64,000 bases of DNA from a bacterium. GTDB taxonomy: Bacteria; Bacillota; Bacilli; Lactobacillales; Streptococcaceae. The notes under the pieces were generated by a model. It saw nothing but the letters and a program-made list of their open reading frames with translations, ran no database searches and was not told the origin of the DNA. The position numbers and the translations under genes are program-made. Shown piece by piece: positions 36,239 to 44,587 of this stretch; the first letter of the stretch is position 1; the number at the start of each line of letters is the position of its first letter. The DNA lies in contig CAJNCS010000001.1 of the NCBI GenBank assembly GCA_905221325.1, positions 124,001 to 188,000 of the forward strand, given 5' to 3'.

Positions 36239-36895
36239 TTAAAATTTTTCACAATATGGAACAAAACGTCTCATATCTTCAAATACTGTGTAATCGATAC
36301 GATTTACTGTAATGACAGGAATCTTTTCAAGCAGAACTTCCGTTAATTCCTTTTTCACTTTAGTAAACTCTTCATTTTCTTCTTCAGTTAATGGAACTCG
36401 AAGATATCCAATTGAGATATGGAATTGATAGCGATCATGATTAGGGAATCGAACACCTGCTTTTTCAGAAACATATGTTCTAATTTCTTCTAATCGTTTA
36501 GCTGATTTCTCATCGGCTGGTTCTACTAAAATGTTTTGATTTCCCATTTCAGTCACACGCATATGAATATCTTCGTTTAGCAATGGGAAAATTTCTAGTT
36601 GTTTTGCAAAGTAATCATGAATTTCTTGTAATGGCGTATCCAATGGTAGATGGCTACTCCAAAATTCTGGCTCACGATTTTCATGGCAAAGCAATTCAAT
36701 TACAGTCATATGAATAGAATCTCTTGGAGTTAATGTGAATTTATCTATAAATGGTAACTCTCTATAGCGTGATTGAATGATATCAACAACTTCCATCAAA
36801 TCTGAATTAGTATAAAGATTTGCTACAACTGTATTCCCCGGGAAATGATTAAATTCCCCGTTCTCTTTGAACTTAATTTTTGTTAAGTTTTTCAT
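36239..36895 (-). CDS. DUF1868 protein, 2H-phosphoesterase superfamily
   Basis: A 218-residue protein with the two H-x-T/S motifs of 2H phosphoesterases: HMTVIEL (about 71) and FHISIGYL (about 159). The superfamily opens 2',3'-cyclic or 1,2-cyclic phosphodiesters. The start is at 36895 with AAGAAGG upstream; the frame is open to an ATG at 36934 that lies inside the operator and is not the start. First gene of the unit with the ABC importer and mgtC 2, so it probably processes the imported compound or a by-product. Confidence 0.88.
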   Translation of the reverse strand: MKNLTKIKFKENGEFNHFPGNTVVANLYTNSDLMEVVDIIQSRYRELPFIDKFTLTPRDSIHMTVIELLCHENREPEFWSSHLPLDTPLQEIHDYFAKQLEIFPLLNEDIHMRVTEMGNQNILVEPADEKSAKRLEEIRTYVSEKAGVRFPNHDRYQFHISIGYLRVPLTEEENEEFTKVKKELTEVLLEKIPVITVNRIDYTVFEDMRRFVPYCEKF

Positions 36896-36919
36896 AAAAA
36901 GACCTTCTTTTTTATTTTT

Positions 36920-36933
36920 TGACATCGGTGTCA
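36920..36933. promoter_or_regulatory. LacI-type operator 2 (before the DUF1868/ABC unit)
   Basis: TGACATCGGTGTCA, identical to operator 1. It begins about 12 bp downstream of the -10 box, so it covers the start of transcription, a typical repressor position. Confidence 0.88.
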
Positions 36934-36944
36934 TTCATATTTAT

Positions 36945-36983
36945 ATTATACAATGTAATCGTTTACTTTGTCAAGCGCTTTCA
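36945..36983 (-). promoter_or_regulatory. Promoter of the DUF1868/ABC unit with a possible cre site
   Basis: TTGACA (36974-36969) and TATAAT (36950-36945) with 18-bp spacing on the minus strand. GTCAAGCGCTTTCA (36970-36983) overlaps the -35 and fits the CcpA cre consensus at all but the first two positions, so catabolite repression is possible in addition to the LacI-type site. Confidence 0.75.
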
Positions 36984-37038
36984 TTATTTTTTTTTAATTT
37001 TTTTAATATATACATATTACAAGACTACTCGAACTTTA

Positions 37039-38052
37039 TTATTTATTGTATCCATTAGGATTTTTTGATTGCCAATTCCATGTATCTCTACACATGTCTT
37101 CGACCGTTTTTGTAGTCTTCCAATTTAATTCCTTATACGCCTTATCCGCATTTGCATAACAAGTCGCAACGTCTCCTGATCGTCTTGGAACAATTTTATA
37201 AGGAATTGGAACCTTATTGACACTTTCAAATGTATTTACAAGTTGTAATACACTTGTGCCTTCTCCTGAACCAAGGTTATAAATATAAACATCTGTTTTT
37301 TCAGATACTTTCTCTAAAGCTTTTATATGCCCTATCGCTAAATCCACTACATGGATATAATCGCGAACACCAGTACCATCTACCGTATCATAATCATCTC
37401 CAAAAACACTTAGCTCTGGTCGCTTACCTACCGCTACTTGTGCAATAAAAGGCATTAAGTTGTTAGGAATTCCTGATGGATCTTCTCCAATCAACCCCGA
37501 CTCATGAGCACCAATCGGATTGAAATAACGAAGCAACGCAATACTCCACTCTGAATCTGCTACATGAACATCTTTTAAAATTTGTTCAAGCATCACTTTT
37601 GTGTACCCATACGGATTCGTTGCACTTGTCGGCATCGTCTCAATAAGGGGAGACTGATTGTGAACGCCGTATACAGTCGCACTCGATGAAAACACAATCT
37701 TTTTAACATTAAACTCTGACATCACTTCAACAAGAGCTAATGTGCTCATAATATTATTTTCGTAGTACATTACAGGCTTTTGCACGGATTCGCCGACAGC
37801 TTTGTATCCTGCAAAATGAATTGCAGCCTCAATAGATTCTTGTTCAAAAACTTTTCTCAATCCTTGTTTATCACAAACATCTAATTCGTAAAACGCAGGA
37901 CGTTGCCCTGTAATTGCTTCAATACGATCTAATACTAAAATGCTTGAGTTTGAAAGGTTGTCGACAATAACGACTTCCTTACCTAAATTTAGTAATTCTA
38001 CTACGGTATGGCTACCAATATAACCAGCTCCGCCTGTTACCAATATTGCCAT
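37039..38052 (-). CDS. galE: UDP-glucose 4-epimerase
   Basis: Interconverts UDP-glucose and UDP-galactose. The 337-residue protein has the NAD motif GGAGYIGSH (about 7-15), the Ser/Tyr-x-x-x-Lys active site in SSSATVYG and NPYGYTKVMLE (Tyr about 149), and full length. Last gene of the pfbA-galT-galE direction; 12 bp after galT. Members of this group also have another galE elsewhere, so this copy may serve the locus specifically. Confidence 0.96.
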   Translation of the reverse strand: MAILVTGGAGYIGSHTVVELLNLGKEVVIVDNLSNSSILVLDRIEAITGQRPAFYELDVCDKQGLRKVFEQESIEAAIHFAGYKAVGESVQKPVMYYENNIMSTLALVEVMSEFNVKKIVFSSSATVYGVHNQSPLIETMPTSATNPYGYTKVMLEQILKDVHVADSEWSIALLRYFNPIGAHESGLIGEDPSGIPNNLMPFIAQVAVGKRPELSVFGDDYDTVDGTGVRDYIHVVDLAIGHIKALEKVSEKTDVYIYNLGSGEGTSVLQLVNTFESVNKVPIPYKIVPRRSGDVATCYANADKAYKELNWKTTKTVEDMCRDTWNWQSKNPNGYNK

Positions 38053-38064
38053 TTTTACTTCCTC

Positions 38065-39540
38065 CTAATTAATTCCAACCGATTTAACAAATCTCATAAA
38101 TGCTTCATGTCCGGTTTGAGTATTCTTATAAACACCTGCATCTTCGAGAACTCTCGCAAATACTTGCCCTACTTCATGTTGAACTACGCTATGAACCTCC
38201 TCCTCTTTAAGTCCAGGATATTTTTCTTTCAATTGAACGGCCCATTCTAAATGATAATCAGCAATTGCGTTATCTTTTCCTAAAAGATATTTCTCAACTT
38301 CTTCTAACTCTGTTTTCAAACGAGGTGGTAAAATCGCAAGTCCCATCACTTCGATTAACCCAATATTTTCCTTTTTAATATGTTGTACATCTTGATGAGG
38401 GTGGTAAACACCATCTGGGTATTGTTTAGTAGTATGGTTATCTCTCAGAACAATATCCAATTCATATCTTCCATCCACTTTACGAGCAATAGGAGTCACC
38501 GTATGGTGTGGAATATCTTCAGTCTTAGCAATGATGTCTACTTCTAAATCTGAATATTCTCTCCAGATATTTAGGATTTTAGTAGCTAATTCTACCAAAC
38601 GATTTTTATTTTCACCTTGTAGCCTAATCACTGACATCGGCCATTTTACAATACCTGCTTTAACATCCTCAAAGTCTTTAAAAAGAAATTCTCTCTCAAA
38701 TTTTGCTTTTTCCATTGGGAAAATATGTTTTCCTCCCTGGTAGTGATTATGACTAAGAATAGAACCTCCTGAGATAGGAAGATCAGAATTTGAACCAGCA
38801 AAATACCCTGGTAAAATATCAACAATCTCCAATAATTGTTCAAATGTTTTGGACGTAATAGCCATTGGTACATGTTGACTATTCAAGAATATCGCATGCT
38901 CATTAAAATATGAGTATGGGGAATACTGGAAACCCCATACTTCGTCTCCCAGTTCCAACCGAATAATTCTATGATTTGCACGTGCTGGATAATTTATTCT
39001 CCCCTGATAACCTTCATTTTCCATACAAAGTAAACATTTTGGATAATTAGATGACTTTACCAATTTCTCTGCCGCGATTGTTTTCGGATCTTTTTCCGGT
39101 TTTGATAAATTGATTGTAATTTCAAGTGAACCATAATTAGTTTCAGTATGAAAAGCTATATTTTTAGCGATAGCTGACAATTTAATATAGTCGCTATCTT
39201 TACTTAACTGATAGAACTCTTCAACTGCTTCCTGTGGCGAAACATCATATGAACTCCAAAAAATATCATTAAGGCGACTTGGTAATGGAACGATAAAATT
39301 CATCAGCTCTGCACCTAAACATTCCTTTGCCTCAGCTAAATCAGCAATTTTACCATTCTTTAAAGCTATTTCTACTAAATTGTCTTTTAATTTTTTAAGA
39401 TCACTCTCATTTGAAATCTTATCAGTTCCTTCTTCACCGATTAAAGCCAATATTCTATTTTTTATATATATTTGGTCCATCGATTTATAAATTCCATATT
39501 CAATAATTTTATTAGCAAAATTATCTACTATTGTCTGCAT
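38065..39540 (-). CDS. galT: UDP-glucose-hexose-1-phosphate uridylyltransferase, Gram-positive type
   Basis: Leloir enzyme that exchanges UMP between UDP-glucose and galactose-1-phosphate. The 491-residue size and sequence ([38 protein letters not shown]) identify the class II GalT found in Firmicutes, which lacks the HPH motif of class I. Followed by galE. No galK is present here; galactose-1-phosphate must come from elsewhere, or from the transported compound itself, which would fit an importer for phosphorylated sugar. Confidence 0.95.
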   Translation of the reverse strand: MQTIVDNFANKIIEYGIYKSMDQIYIKNRILALIGEEGTDKISNESDLKKLKDNLVEIALKNGKIADLAEAKECLGAELMNFIVPLPSRLNDIFWSSYDVSPQEAVEEFYQLSKDSDYIKLSAIAKNIAFHTETNYGSLEITINLSKPEKDPKTIAAEKLVKSSNYPKCLLCMENEGYQGRINYPARANHRIIRLELGDEVWGFQYSPYSYFNEHAIFLNSQHVPMAITSKTFEQLLEIVDILPGYFAGSNSDLPISGGSILSHNHYQGGKHIFPMEKAKFEREFLFKDFEDVKAGIVKWPMSVIRLQGENKNRLVELATKILNIWREYSDLEVDIIAKTEDIPHHTVTPIARKVDGRYELDIVLRDNHTTKQYPDGVYHPHQDVQHIKKENIGLIEVMGLAILPPRLKTELEEVEKYLLGKDNAIADYHLEWAVQLKEKYPGLKEEEVHSVVQHEVGQVFARVLEDAGVYKNTQTGHEAFMRFVKSVGIN

Positions 39541-39556
39541 ATATACTCCTCTTTAA

Positions 39557-40195
39557 CTATAATACTCCAATTTCCTGATAATCTAACCATTTATAAATAG
39601 ATTGTGTTGTATGGGATATCTTATCAAGAATATTAATAACTTCTAAAAATACAATAGCTTCATCAACATTTGAGAATTCAATAAGAAAGTTCTCTACTAC
39701 TTTGTCTCCTAGTTTTTGACATAGACCAGATATCAACTTACATTTTTTATTATAGTCATATACGTCAGGTTCATAGTTTCTATTCTTATACCATGTTAGA
39801 GTTTTCTTTAAGTGATCCCCTATAATAAAATGTATTTTTAGCATTTCATAAAATAATGGTCCCCATTCATGCATTGTATGAATATTTTTTAAATTCTTAA
39901 CTATTTCAATGATTCGATCACCAATACGTTCAATATCTGTGGATAATTTTACTATAGTTATAATTCTTCTCAAATCAACAGAAACAGGATGTTGTAAACA
40001 GATGAGTTCAATACCTTTCATATCTATTGTAACAACTGCTTCATTAATAACTAAATCATTATCTATAATACTTTGTTTTTGAACTTCGGTTAAGTCATCA
40101 AATATAATTTCATATTTTTTTATTATAGAAATCCATATATCTTCTAGATTATTAGACAACTCAATAATTTCATTGTCAAAATGCTTTCTCAACAT
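39557..40195 (-). CDS. PhoU-family protein
   Basis: A 212-residue all-helical protein with two PhoU-like repeats; the pattern VDLRRIITIVKLSTDIERIG followed by DRIIEIVKNL is the E/DxxxD metal-binding helix. PhoU tunes phosphate import and signalling with Pst transporters; no pst genes are near, so this copy probably senses phosphate status linked to the locus. It follows the PP2C gene after 82 bp and precedes galT by 16 bp. Confidence 0.85.
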   Translation of the reverse strand: MLRKHFDNEIIELSNNLEDIWISIIKKYEIIFDDLTEVQKQSIIDNDLVINEAVVTIDMKGIELICLQHPVSVDLRRIITIVKLSTDIERIGDRIIEIVKNLKNIHTMHEWGPLFYEMLKIHFIIGDHLKKTLTWYKNRNYEPDVYDYNKKCKLISGLCQKLGDKVVENFLIEFSNVDEAIVFLEVINILDKISHTTQSIYKWLDYQEIGVL

Positions 40196-40219
40196 TATCT
40201 AACCTCAATAATCAATTGC

Positions 40220-40256
40220 ACTATAAAGAACTCGTATAGATAACTGTCTTTATAGT
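40220..40256. repeat. Inverted repeat between the PP2C-like and PhoU-like genes
   Basis: Perfect 10-bp arms ACTATAAAGA (40220-40229) and TCTTTATAGT (40247-40256) around a 17-nt loop. No T tail, so it is more likely an mRNA structure or binding site than a terminator. Confidence 0.6.
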
Positions 40257-40277
40257 TCATCATATGATGAAATTATT

Positions 40278-41009
40278 TTAAACATCAATTATCAAAATAC
40301 TTGCATCATCTTTTTTACCATAAATAGGATCAATATTTGTAGATTCTTTTCTCATTTCAATTAACTCTCCAAAATTGTAGCCTGAATTTTGAGTATAAAA
40401 ATCGTAAAAACCATCAGTCATTAAAACAATATGATTACTAGTTACTTCCAAACTACCATTGATAACATGATTTATACTACTTTTGTCTAGTGAACCTATC
40501 CAATATCCATCTGGTTTATTAGCTAGCTTCCTAATATTTTGTAATATAGTCTTTTTATCAGCTTCATCATTAGATTTGATTGCAAATTTTCCTTGCTCAA
40601 AAAGACAATCTACTCTATGATCTGTAATCACTTGATTGTTGACTATCATAACACAATCGCCAATCATTATGTATTCTAATTTTAAACCAGATAATTTCGC
40701 AAAAATAAAGGCAAAAGTTGGTAACTGGTAATAATCATCAAACTCACACTTATCTATCTCTATTATTTTTCTAACGTCATCTAAAGCAAGCTCGAAAATT
40801 TTCTTCAATGATAAAGAATCGTTACAATACTGCTTGAGACACTCAGAAATAAGATGAGATACTTCCGAAACTGAATAACCTATAGAGTCTTTTGAATTAA
40901 ATAAATCTGTTGCTCCATCTATAATCCAGAAATATTGATTTTTGTAATCTACGCTATCTTCGTTCTCTTTAGCACTACCTTGTATTGAGCAAATTCTATC
41001 TATCTTCAT
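40278..41009 (-). CDS. PP2C-like serine/threonine phosphatase
   Basis: A 243-residue protein of the PP2C fold: WIIDGATDLF (metal Asp), IMIGDCVMI, VLMTDGFYDFY and the final KKDDASILII carry the expected acidic metal ligands. PP2C enzymes remove phosphate from Ser/Thr, but a role on another phosphoester cannot be excluded. Its start overlaps the pfbA stop by 14 bp, so it is translationally tied to the surface protein. Such coupling of a secreted adhesin to a cytoplasmic phosphatase is odd. Confidence 0.85.
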   Translation of the reverse strand: MKIDRICSIQGSAKENEDSVDYKNQYFWIIDGATDLFNSKDSIGYSVSEVSHLISECLKQYCNDSLSLKKIFELALDDVRKIIEIDKCEFDDYYQLPTFAFIFAKLSGLKLEYIMIGDCVMIVNNQVITDHRVDCLFEQGKFAIKSNDEADKKTILQNIRKLANKPDGYWIGSLDKSSINHVINGSLEVTSNHIVLMTDGFYDFYTQNSGYNFGELIEMRKESTNIDPIYGKKDDASILIIDV

Positions 41010-43101
41010 AACGACGTTTTAAACTCCATTGTCCAAATAGAAGGCAAATTCCAATAATAGTTAAAAGCAACTCAACCATTTTATTTAATCCAGTTTTTGG
41101 TAATGCATGTTGATTATTTTTTGTCTTAACTACTTCACTAACATTAGTTACGTCATATTGTTTTTGTGAAATTTCTCCTGTTACTACATTACCTGAATTA
41201 TGATTTGATTTTTCAATTTTATCATCTACACTATTTACTGAGTAATTATTAGCTAAATTATTTTTGTTTTCAGCTACAGGTTTTATTTCCTCTACATGCT
41301 TATCTGAGTGGTTGTCTGAGTGATTACCTGAATTTTGCGAAAAGATTTTATAACTTTCATTCTCAGTTATAATATTAAAATCACCGACACTATTATTTGT
41401 GTCTGAGCTGGTCCCATTAAAATCAGTTTTAAGTAAAGAAACATGATTTCCTGTTAAATTGGAAAGTTGATTATTTAGGACAGTGATAGTTCCAGCGGAT
41501 TCTTCAATTACGATTCCGTCTTTACCTCCCGAGATGATATTATCAGATACTACCAAATTGTTGCTGACTCTTAATAATTCAATATTTGGCTGTTCAGTAT
41601 TTTGCGAATTATTATGAATGATATTCTTTGTTACAGTAATATCAGTTACTTTTCCAAGATAATCTGCACTATCTTTTGCAACACGTATTGCTTTTGTTTT
41701 AGCATCAGCAATATTAAATACATTTTCAGTAATAGTCACATGTTTATTCAGATCTAATACGTCTTTAACATTTTTATAACTATAAGCATTAACTAAAGCA
41801 GCACCATTTTCACGATAGTGTTCACTTTCCTCTTTAGTTTTCTTATCAAACCTATTTCCTTTTATTAAAATATCAGTAAATCCTGTAAAGCGAACGCCCG
41901 CATACATCATATTATCAAAATGATTATTTAGAATTTTAATATTTGAAGGATTTTCAGTTGTTGCAGTTTGATAATGTGTCCCAATTGCAGTTACTAATTC
42001 ACCTGATTTTTCACTTTTACCAAAATATGAATTTTGAATAGTAACATTTTCAGATTTTTTCCCATCATCATTCAAAGCATAAGGAAAACCTTTTCTAGTT
42101 AATGGTTCAATCTGAATACTCTCCTTACTTATAATTTGCCCATCTTTCATAGTTTTAGGTAAAGCTTGACCAAGAAAACGAGAATTATCGACTAATACAT
42201 TTTTCGAACCTGCAATTTGAATAGCATGCCCTTGATAACTATCCTTGAATGTTACATTTTTTATAGTTACGTTATTTGAATTCCCAATAGCAAATGCACC
42301 TGAAGAATTTATAAGTGGTAGATTTTTTGCTTTAGTTCCTTCTTCATTCAAAGCACCGTTCATATCAATAGTACCACCAGAATAACTAATATCTTCTGTT
42401 GGGGCCCATTCTACTTGCGCACCATCATCCGTAAATAAACCTGTCATGAATACAATAGAAGGATGATTTTTGATATTGATACCATTTAATATGGTAGCTT
42501 TTTCATGTACTTCTAGGTGTGTATGACTTCTCAAAAAGACAATCTCTTTAACTAAATAAGTCCCCTCAGGAAAATATACTTTCCCTCCACCTAATCCTTT
42601 AGCAGCTGCATCTATTGTATCCTGAATTGCTTGTCGGTCATCATTAACCCCATCGCCTACTGCACCATAATCTTTTACATTTAAAGCAATTTTTTCAAAA
42701 TCTTTTTTTATAGTGCTATCATTTACAATATCTTCTTTATTGTTCTTACTTTCATTATTAGATTTTTCTATAGATTCAACTGTTTTATTATCTTGTGAAT
42801 CAGAATGAATAGTATCTTTAGAGTTATCACGATTAACACTTGACAAACTATCTAAATTATTAGTAGATGAATTAGTATCGATACTTCCAATAGAATCATT
42901 ATTAGAAATATTTTGAGAGTAACCTAAATCATTAGTAGTTACATTAGAAATCTCTTTTGTATCAATCTGTGGTGTAGTAGTGCCAACTTCATCAGCTAAA
43001 ATACTTTGGCTTCCCAAAATTGAAATAGCCAATAAAACTGAGCATGTTCCAACTTTCAATTTACGAATGCTAAATACTTCATTATGAAAAATGTGTTTCA
43101 T
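40996..43101 (-). CDS. pfbA: LPXTG-anchored right-handed beta-helix surface protein, PfbA-like
   Basis: Cell-wall protein of about 701 residues. Start at 43101 after GGAGGTC. The signal peptide is YSIRK-type (FSIRKLKVGTCSVLLAISIL). After a Ser/Asn/Asp-rich spacer (about 40-145) comes a pectate-lyase-like beta-helix opened by VKDYGAVGDGVNDDRQAIQD, with repeated coils of the form xxNVTIxxxxFxxS up to about 580. A repetitive tail leads to LPKTG, a membrane helix and a charged end. This matches pneumococcal plasmin- and fibronectin-binding protein A in length and architecture; whether it cleaves a glycan is open. Confidence 0.9.
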   Translation of the reverse strand: MKHIFHNEVFSIRKLKVGTCSVLLAISILGSQSILADEVGTTTPQIDTKEISNVTTNDLGYSQNISNNDSIGSIDTNSSTNNLDSLSSVNRDNSKDTIHSDSQDNKTVESIEKSNNESKNNKEDIVNDSTIKKDFEKIALNVKDYGAVGDGVNDDRQAIQDTIDAAAKGLGGGKVYFPEGTYLVKEIVFLRSHTHLEVHEKATILNGINIKNHPSIVFMTGLFTDDGAQVEWAPTEDISYSGGTIDMNGALNEEGTKAKNLPLINSSGAFAIGNSNNVTIKNVTFKDSYQGHAIQIAGSKNVLVDNSRFLGQALPKTMKDGQIISKESIQIEPLTRKGFPYALNDDGKKSENVTIQNSYFGKSEKSGELVTAIGTHYQTATTENPSNIKILNNHFDNMMYAGVRFTGFTDILIKGNRFDKKTKEESEHYRENGAALVNAYSYKNVKDVLDLNKHVTITENVFNIADAKTKAIRVAKDSADYLGKVTDITVTKNIIHNNSQNTEQPNIELLRVSNNLVVSDNIISGGKDGIVIEESAGTITVLNNQLSNLTGNHVSLLKTDFNGTSSDTNNSVGDFNIITENESYKIFSQNSGNHSDNHSDKHVEEIKPVAENKNNLANNYSVNSVDDKIEKSNHNSGNVVTGEISQKQYDVTNVSEVVKTKNNQHALPKTGLNKMVELLLTIIGICLLFGQWSLKRRYEDR

Positions 43102-43163
43102 AAAGACCTCCAATATTTTTATTTATTTACAATTTATTATTACTTTTCTTAAAATTGATAAAA

Positions 43164-43177
43164 TGACACCGCTGTCA
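43164..43177. promoter_or_regulatory. LacI-type operator 3 (before pfbA)
   Basis: TGACACCGCTGTCA: same arms and CG centre as operators 1 and 2, two inner bases differ. It starts about 9 bp downstream of the pfbA -10 box and would block transcription start when occupied. Confidence 0.88.
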
Positions 43178-43185
43178 TTATCTTT

Positions 43186-43214
43186 ATAATATATTTTAAA
43201 ATTTGAATTGTCAA
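43186..43214 (-). promoter_or_regulatory. Promoter of pfbA
   Basis: TTGACA (43214-43209) and TATTAT (43191-43186) on the minus strand, 17-bp spacing, followed by the LacI-type dyad. Drives pfbA, PP2C, phoU-like, galT and galE if no internal promoter interrupts. Confidence 0.8.
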
Positions 43215-43941
43215 GAAATAACACAACAAAAGACAATATTTTTGAAAACGCAATCATCTAATGAATTATATATCCAAACTATACACCATTAATATTCCAA
43301 GCATTTCTAGTTTGAGATAATAGTTTCATTGTTTCAAAGATAAAATCTTCTAAAATATCACTAAATTCTATTTAATAAAAGTCGTAATCTTTTAATTATA
43401 ATTTAAAATCATGACCACCCATCAAACAGGTGGTCTGTACCAGAGCTATAAGTTCAGATTACCAGCTAGCGTCTTAAGACGCTGGCTTTCACTATGTGAC
43501 TATTAGTCCGTCTCACACCTAGCGGAGCGAGACGGACTAATAGTCACATAAAAAGAACGATTGGTAAAAAGTCTTTAAAATCAAAAAACGCATATTATCA
43601 GGTATCTAAAACCTTAATAATATGCATTCTTGTGGAAAGATTTACTTCATTTTCTCTTTAAATTGAGTTTTACCCAGCCTCCAGTATTGTTATAGAATTA
43701 CTTGGAGTCCTAATTTTTCCTTTATAATCATGTCAAACGAAATAGTTAATTCATCACCTCCTATTATTCTTTGGATGTTGTCAATATTAGTATGATATAG
43801 TTTTTAATTATAGTATTAAAACAGTCGTGATATTTTTTAATTTATTTATTCAACTACTATATTTCTTGTTTCACAATTAAAATTATTTTATTAATCTTTA
43901 ATTTTATCTATTGATTTTTGTTTTCAATTGTTCAATAATTT
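43215..43941. other. Noncoding boundary between cargo and the umuC unit, with several hairpins
   Basis: No ORF can be supported. It holds a run of strong hairpins: GACCACC/GGTGGTC (43413-43435), a perfect 16-bp palindrome AGCGTCTTAAGACGCT (43468-43483), a perfect inverted repeat of 21-bp arms (43493-43513 and 43530-43550, 16-nt loop), and GCATATTAT/ATAATATGC (43590-43625) with an inner AGGT/ACCT pair. The rest is AT-rich. This block ends the umuC unit and borders the pfbA cargo. Confidence 0.6.
43493..43550. repeat. Perfect 21-bp inverted repeat
   Basis: Arms 43493-43513 (starting TATGTGACTATTAGTCC) and 43530-43550 (ending GGACTAATAGTCACATA) are exact reverse complements, separated by 16 bases. 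Much longer than needed for a terminator, although it would also stop transcription from the umuC side. Confidence 0.9.
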
Positions 43942-44232
43942 TCATAAACTAAAGCAATGTCTCTGATATTCATACTGCCTAATCCCACTACTATCTTTAT
44001 TCATCTTGATAGAAAAAACAAAGTAATGGTCCCGACAGTCTAAAGATTTACTTTTGTTTAGTTTAAAATAATGTTTTTGAGACATAGCCATTGTACGTAA
44101 AATATCATCGGTAATAAATGTTAATGGTATGTCTAAAGCAGAATACTTATAAAAATCTGACTCAAACCTTAAATAAGAATCAGAAAAATAGTCCAGCTGC
44201 AATTTATCATCATATAATTCTTTACGATTCAT
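43942..44232 (-). CDS. Small ICE protein (DUF5960-like)
   Basis: A 96-residue protein, acidic at the front (MNRKELYDDKLQLDYFSDSY) with a compact aromatic core and basic end. I associate it with the DUF5960 group found next to umuC in streptococcal ICEs, function unknown. The ATG at 44232 follows GGTGAGG; the GTG 12 bases upstream is part of that ribosome site. Overlaps the YolD-like gene by 11 bp, so it belongs to the umuD-umuC unit. Confidence 0.7.
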   Translation of the reverse strand: MNRKELYDDKLQLDYFSDSYLRFESDFYKYSALDIPLTFITDDILRTMAMSQKHYFKLNKSKSLDCRDHYFVFSIKMNKDSSGIRQYEYQRHCFSL

Positions 44233-44587
44233 GTAATTCCTCACCTTCTATCTGGATATCGAGTATATCTGACCATTCTAATCGAAGAAAACCAGTGTCT
44301 GATTTTATAGATATAAACTCTTTTCCAATCTCTTTCACAACACCCGATACTACCTTTCTTTGATTGGAAAACTTACAAACAAACGTTGCAGGGAATGCAT
44401 TGGTGTAAAGCTGACTAACAAGTAAAACTTTCTCTTCCATTGATAAAGTAATTGAGACATCTTCTTTATTTTTTTCTTCCCAAAGAGAACTTGAATGCTC
44501 TGATAAAAAGAATCCCATCCACTTAGCCATTCCACGATCTTGATACTCTCTTGCAGACACAAAAGGCAAATAAGAACGATTCATCAT
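44222..44587 (-). CDS. YolD-like protein, partner of the Y-family polymerase
   Basis: A 121-residue protein. The segment YQDRGMAKWMGFFLSEHSSS matches the RGxxKWxxxxLPEH pattern of YolD/YqjX-like proteins, which sit beside UvrX/UmuC-type polymerases in Firmicute mobile elements. The rest folds as a small beta domain (VVSGVVKEIGKEFISIKSDT). The start overlaps the polymerase stop in ATGATGA. Probably assists or restrains the polymerase. Confidence 0.82.
   Translation of the reverse strand: MMNRSYLPFVSAREYQDRGMAKWMGFFLSEHSSSLWEEKNKEDVSITLSMEEKVLLVSQLYTNAFPATFVCKFSNQRKVVSGVVKEIGKEFISIKSDTGFLRLEWSDILDIQIEGEELHES

Noticed and set aside
36239..36934. Longer DUF1868 frame starting at 36934
   Set aside because: That ATG lies within the operator, close to the expected transcription start, and has no ribosome site.
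43413..43550. attC-type or integron recombination site
   Set aside because: No GTTRRRY-type core and no integron integrase; the stems are better explained as an IS-end-like or RNA structure.
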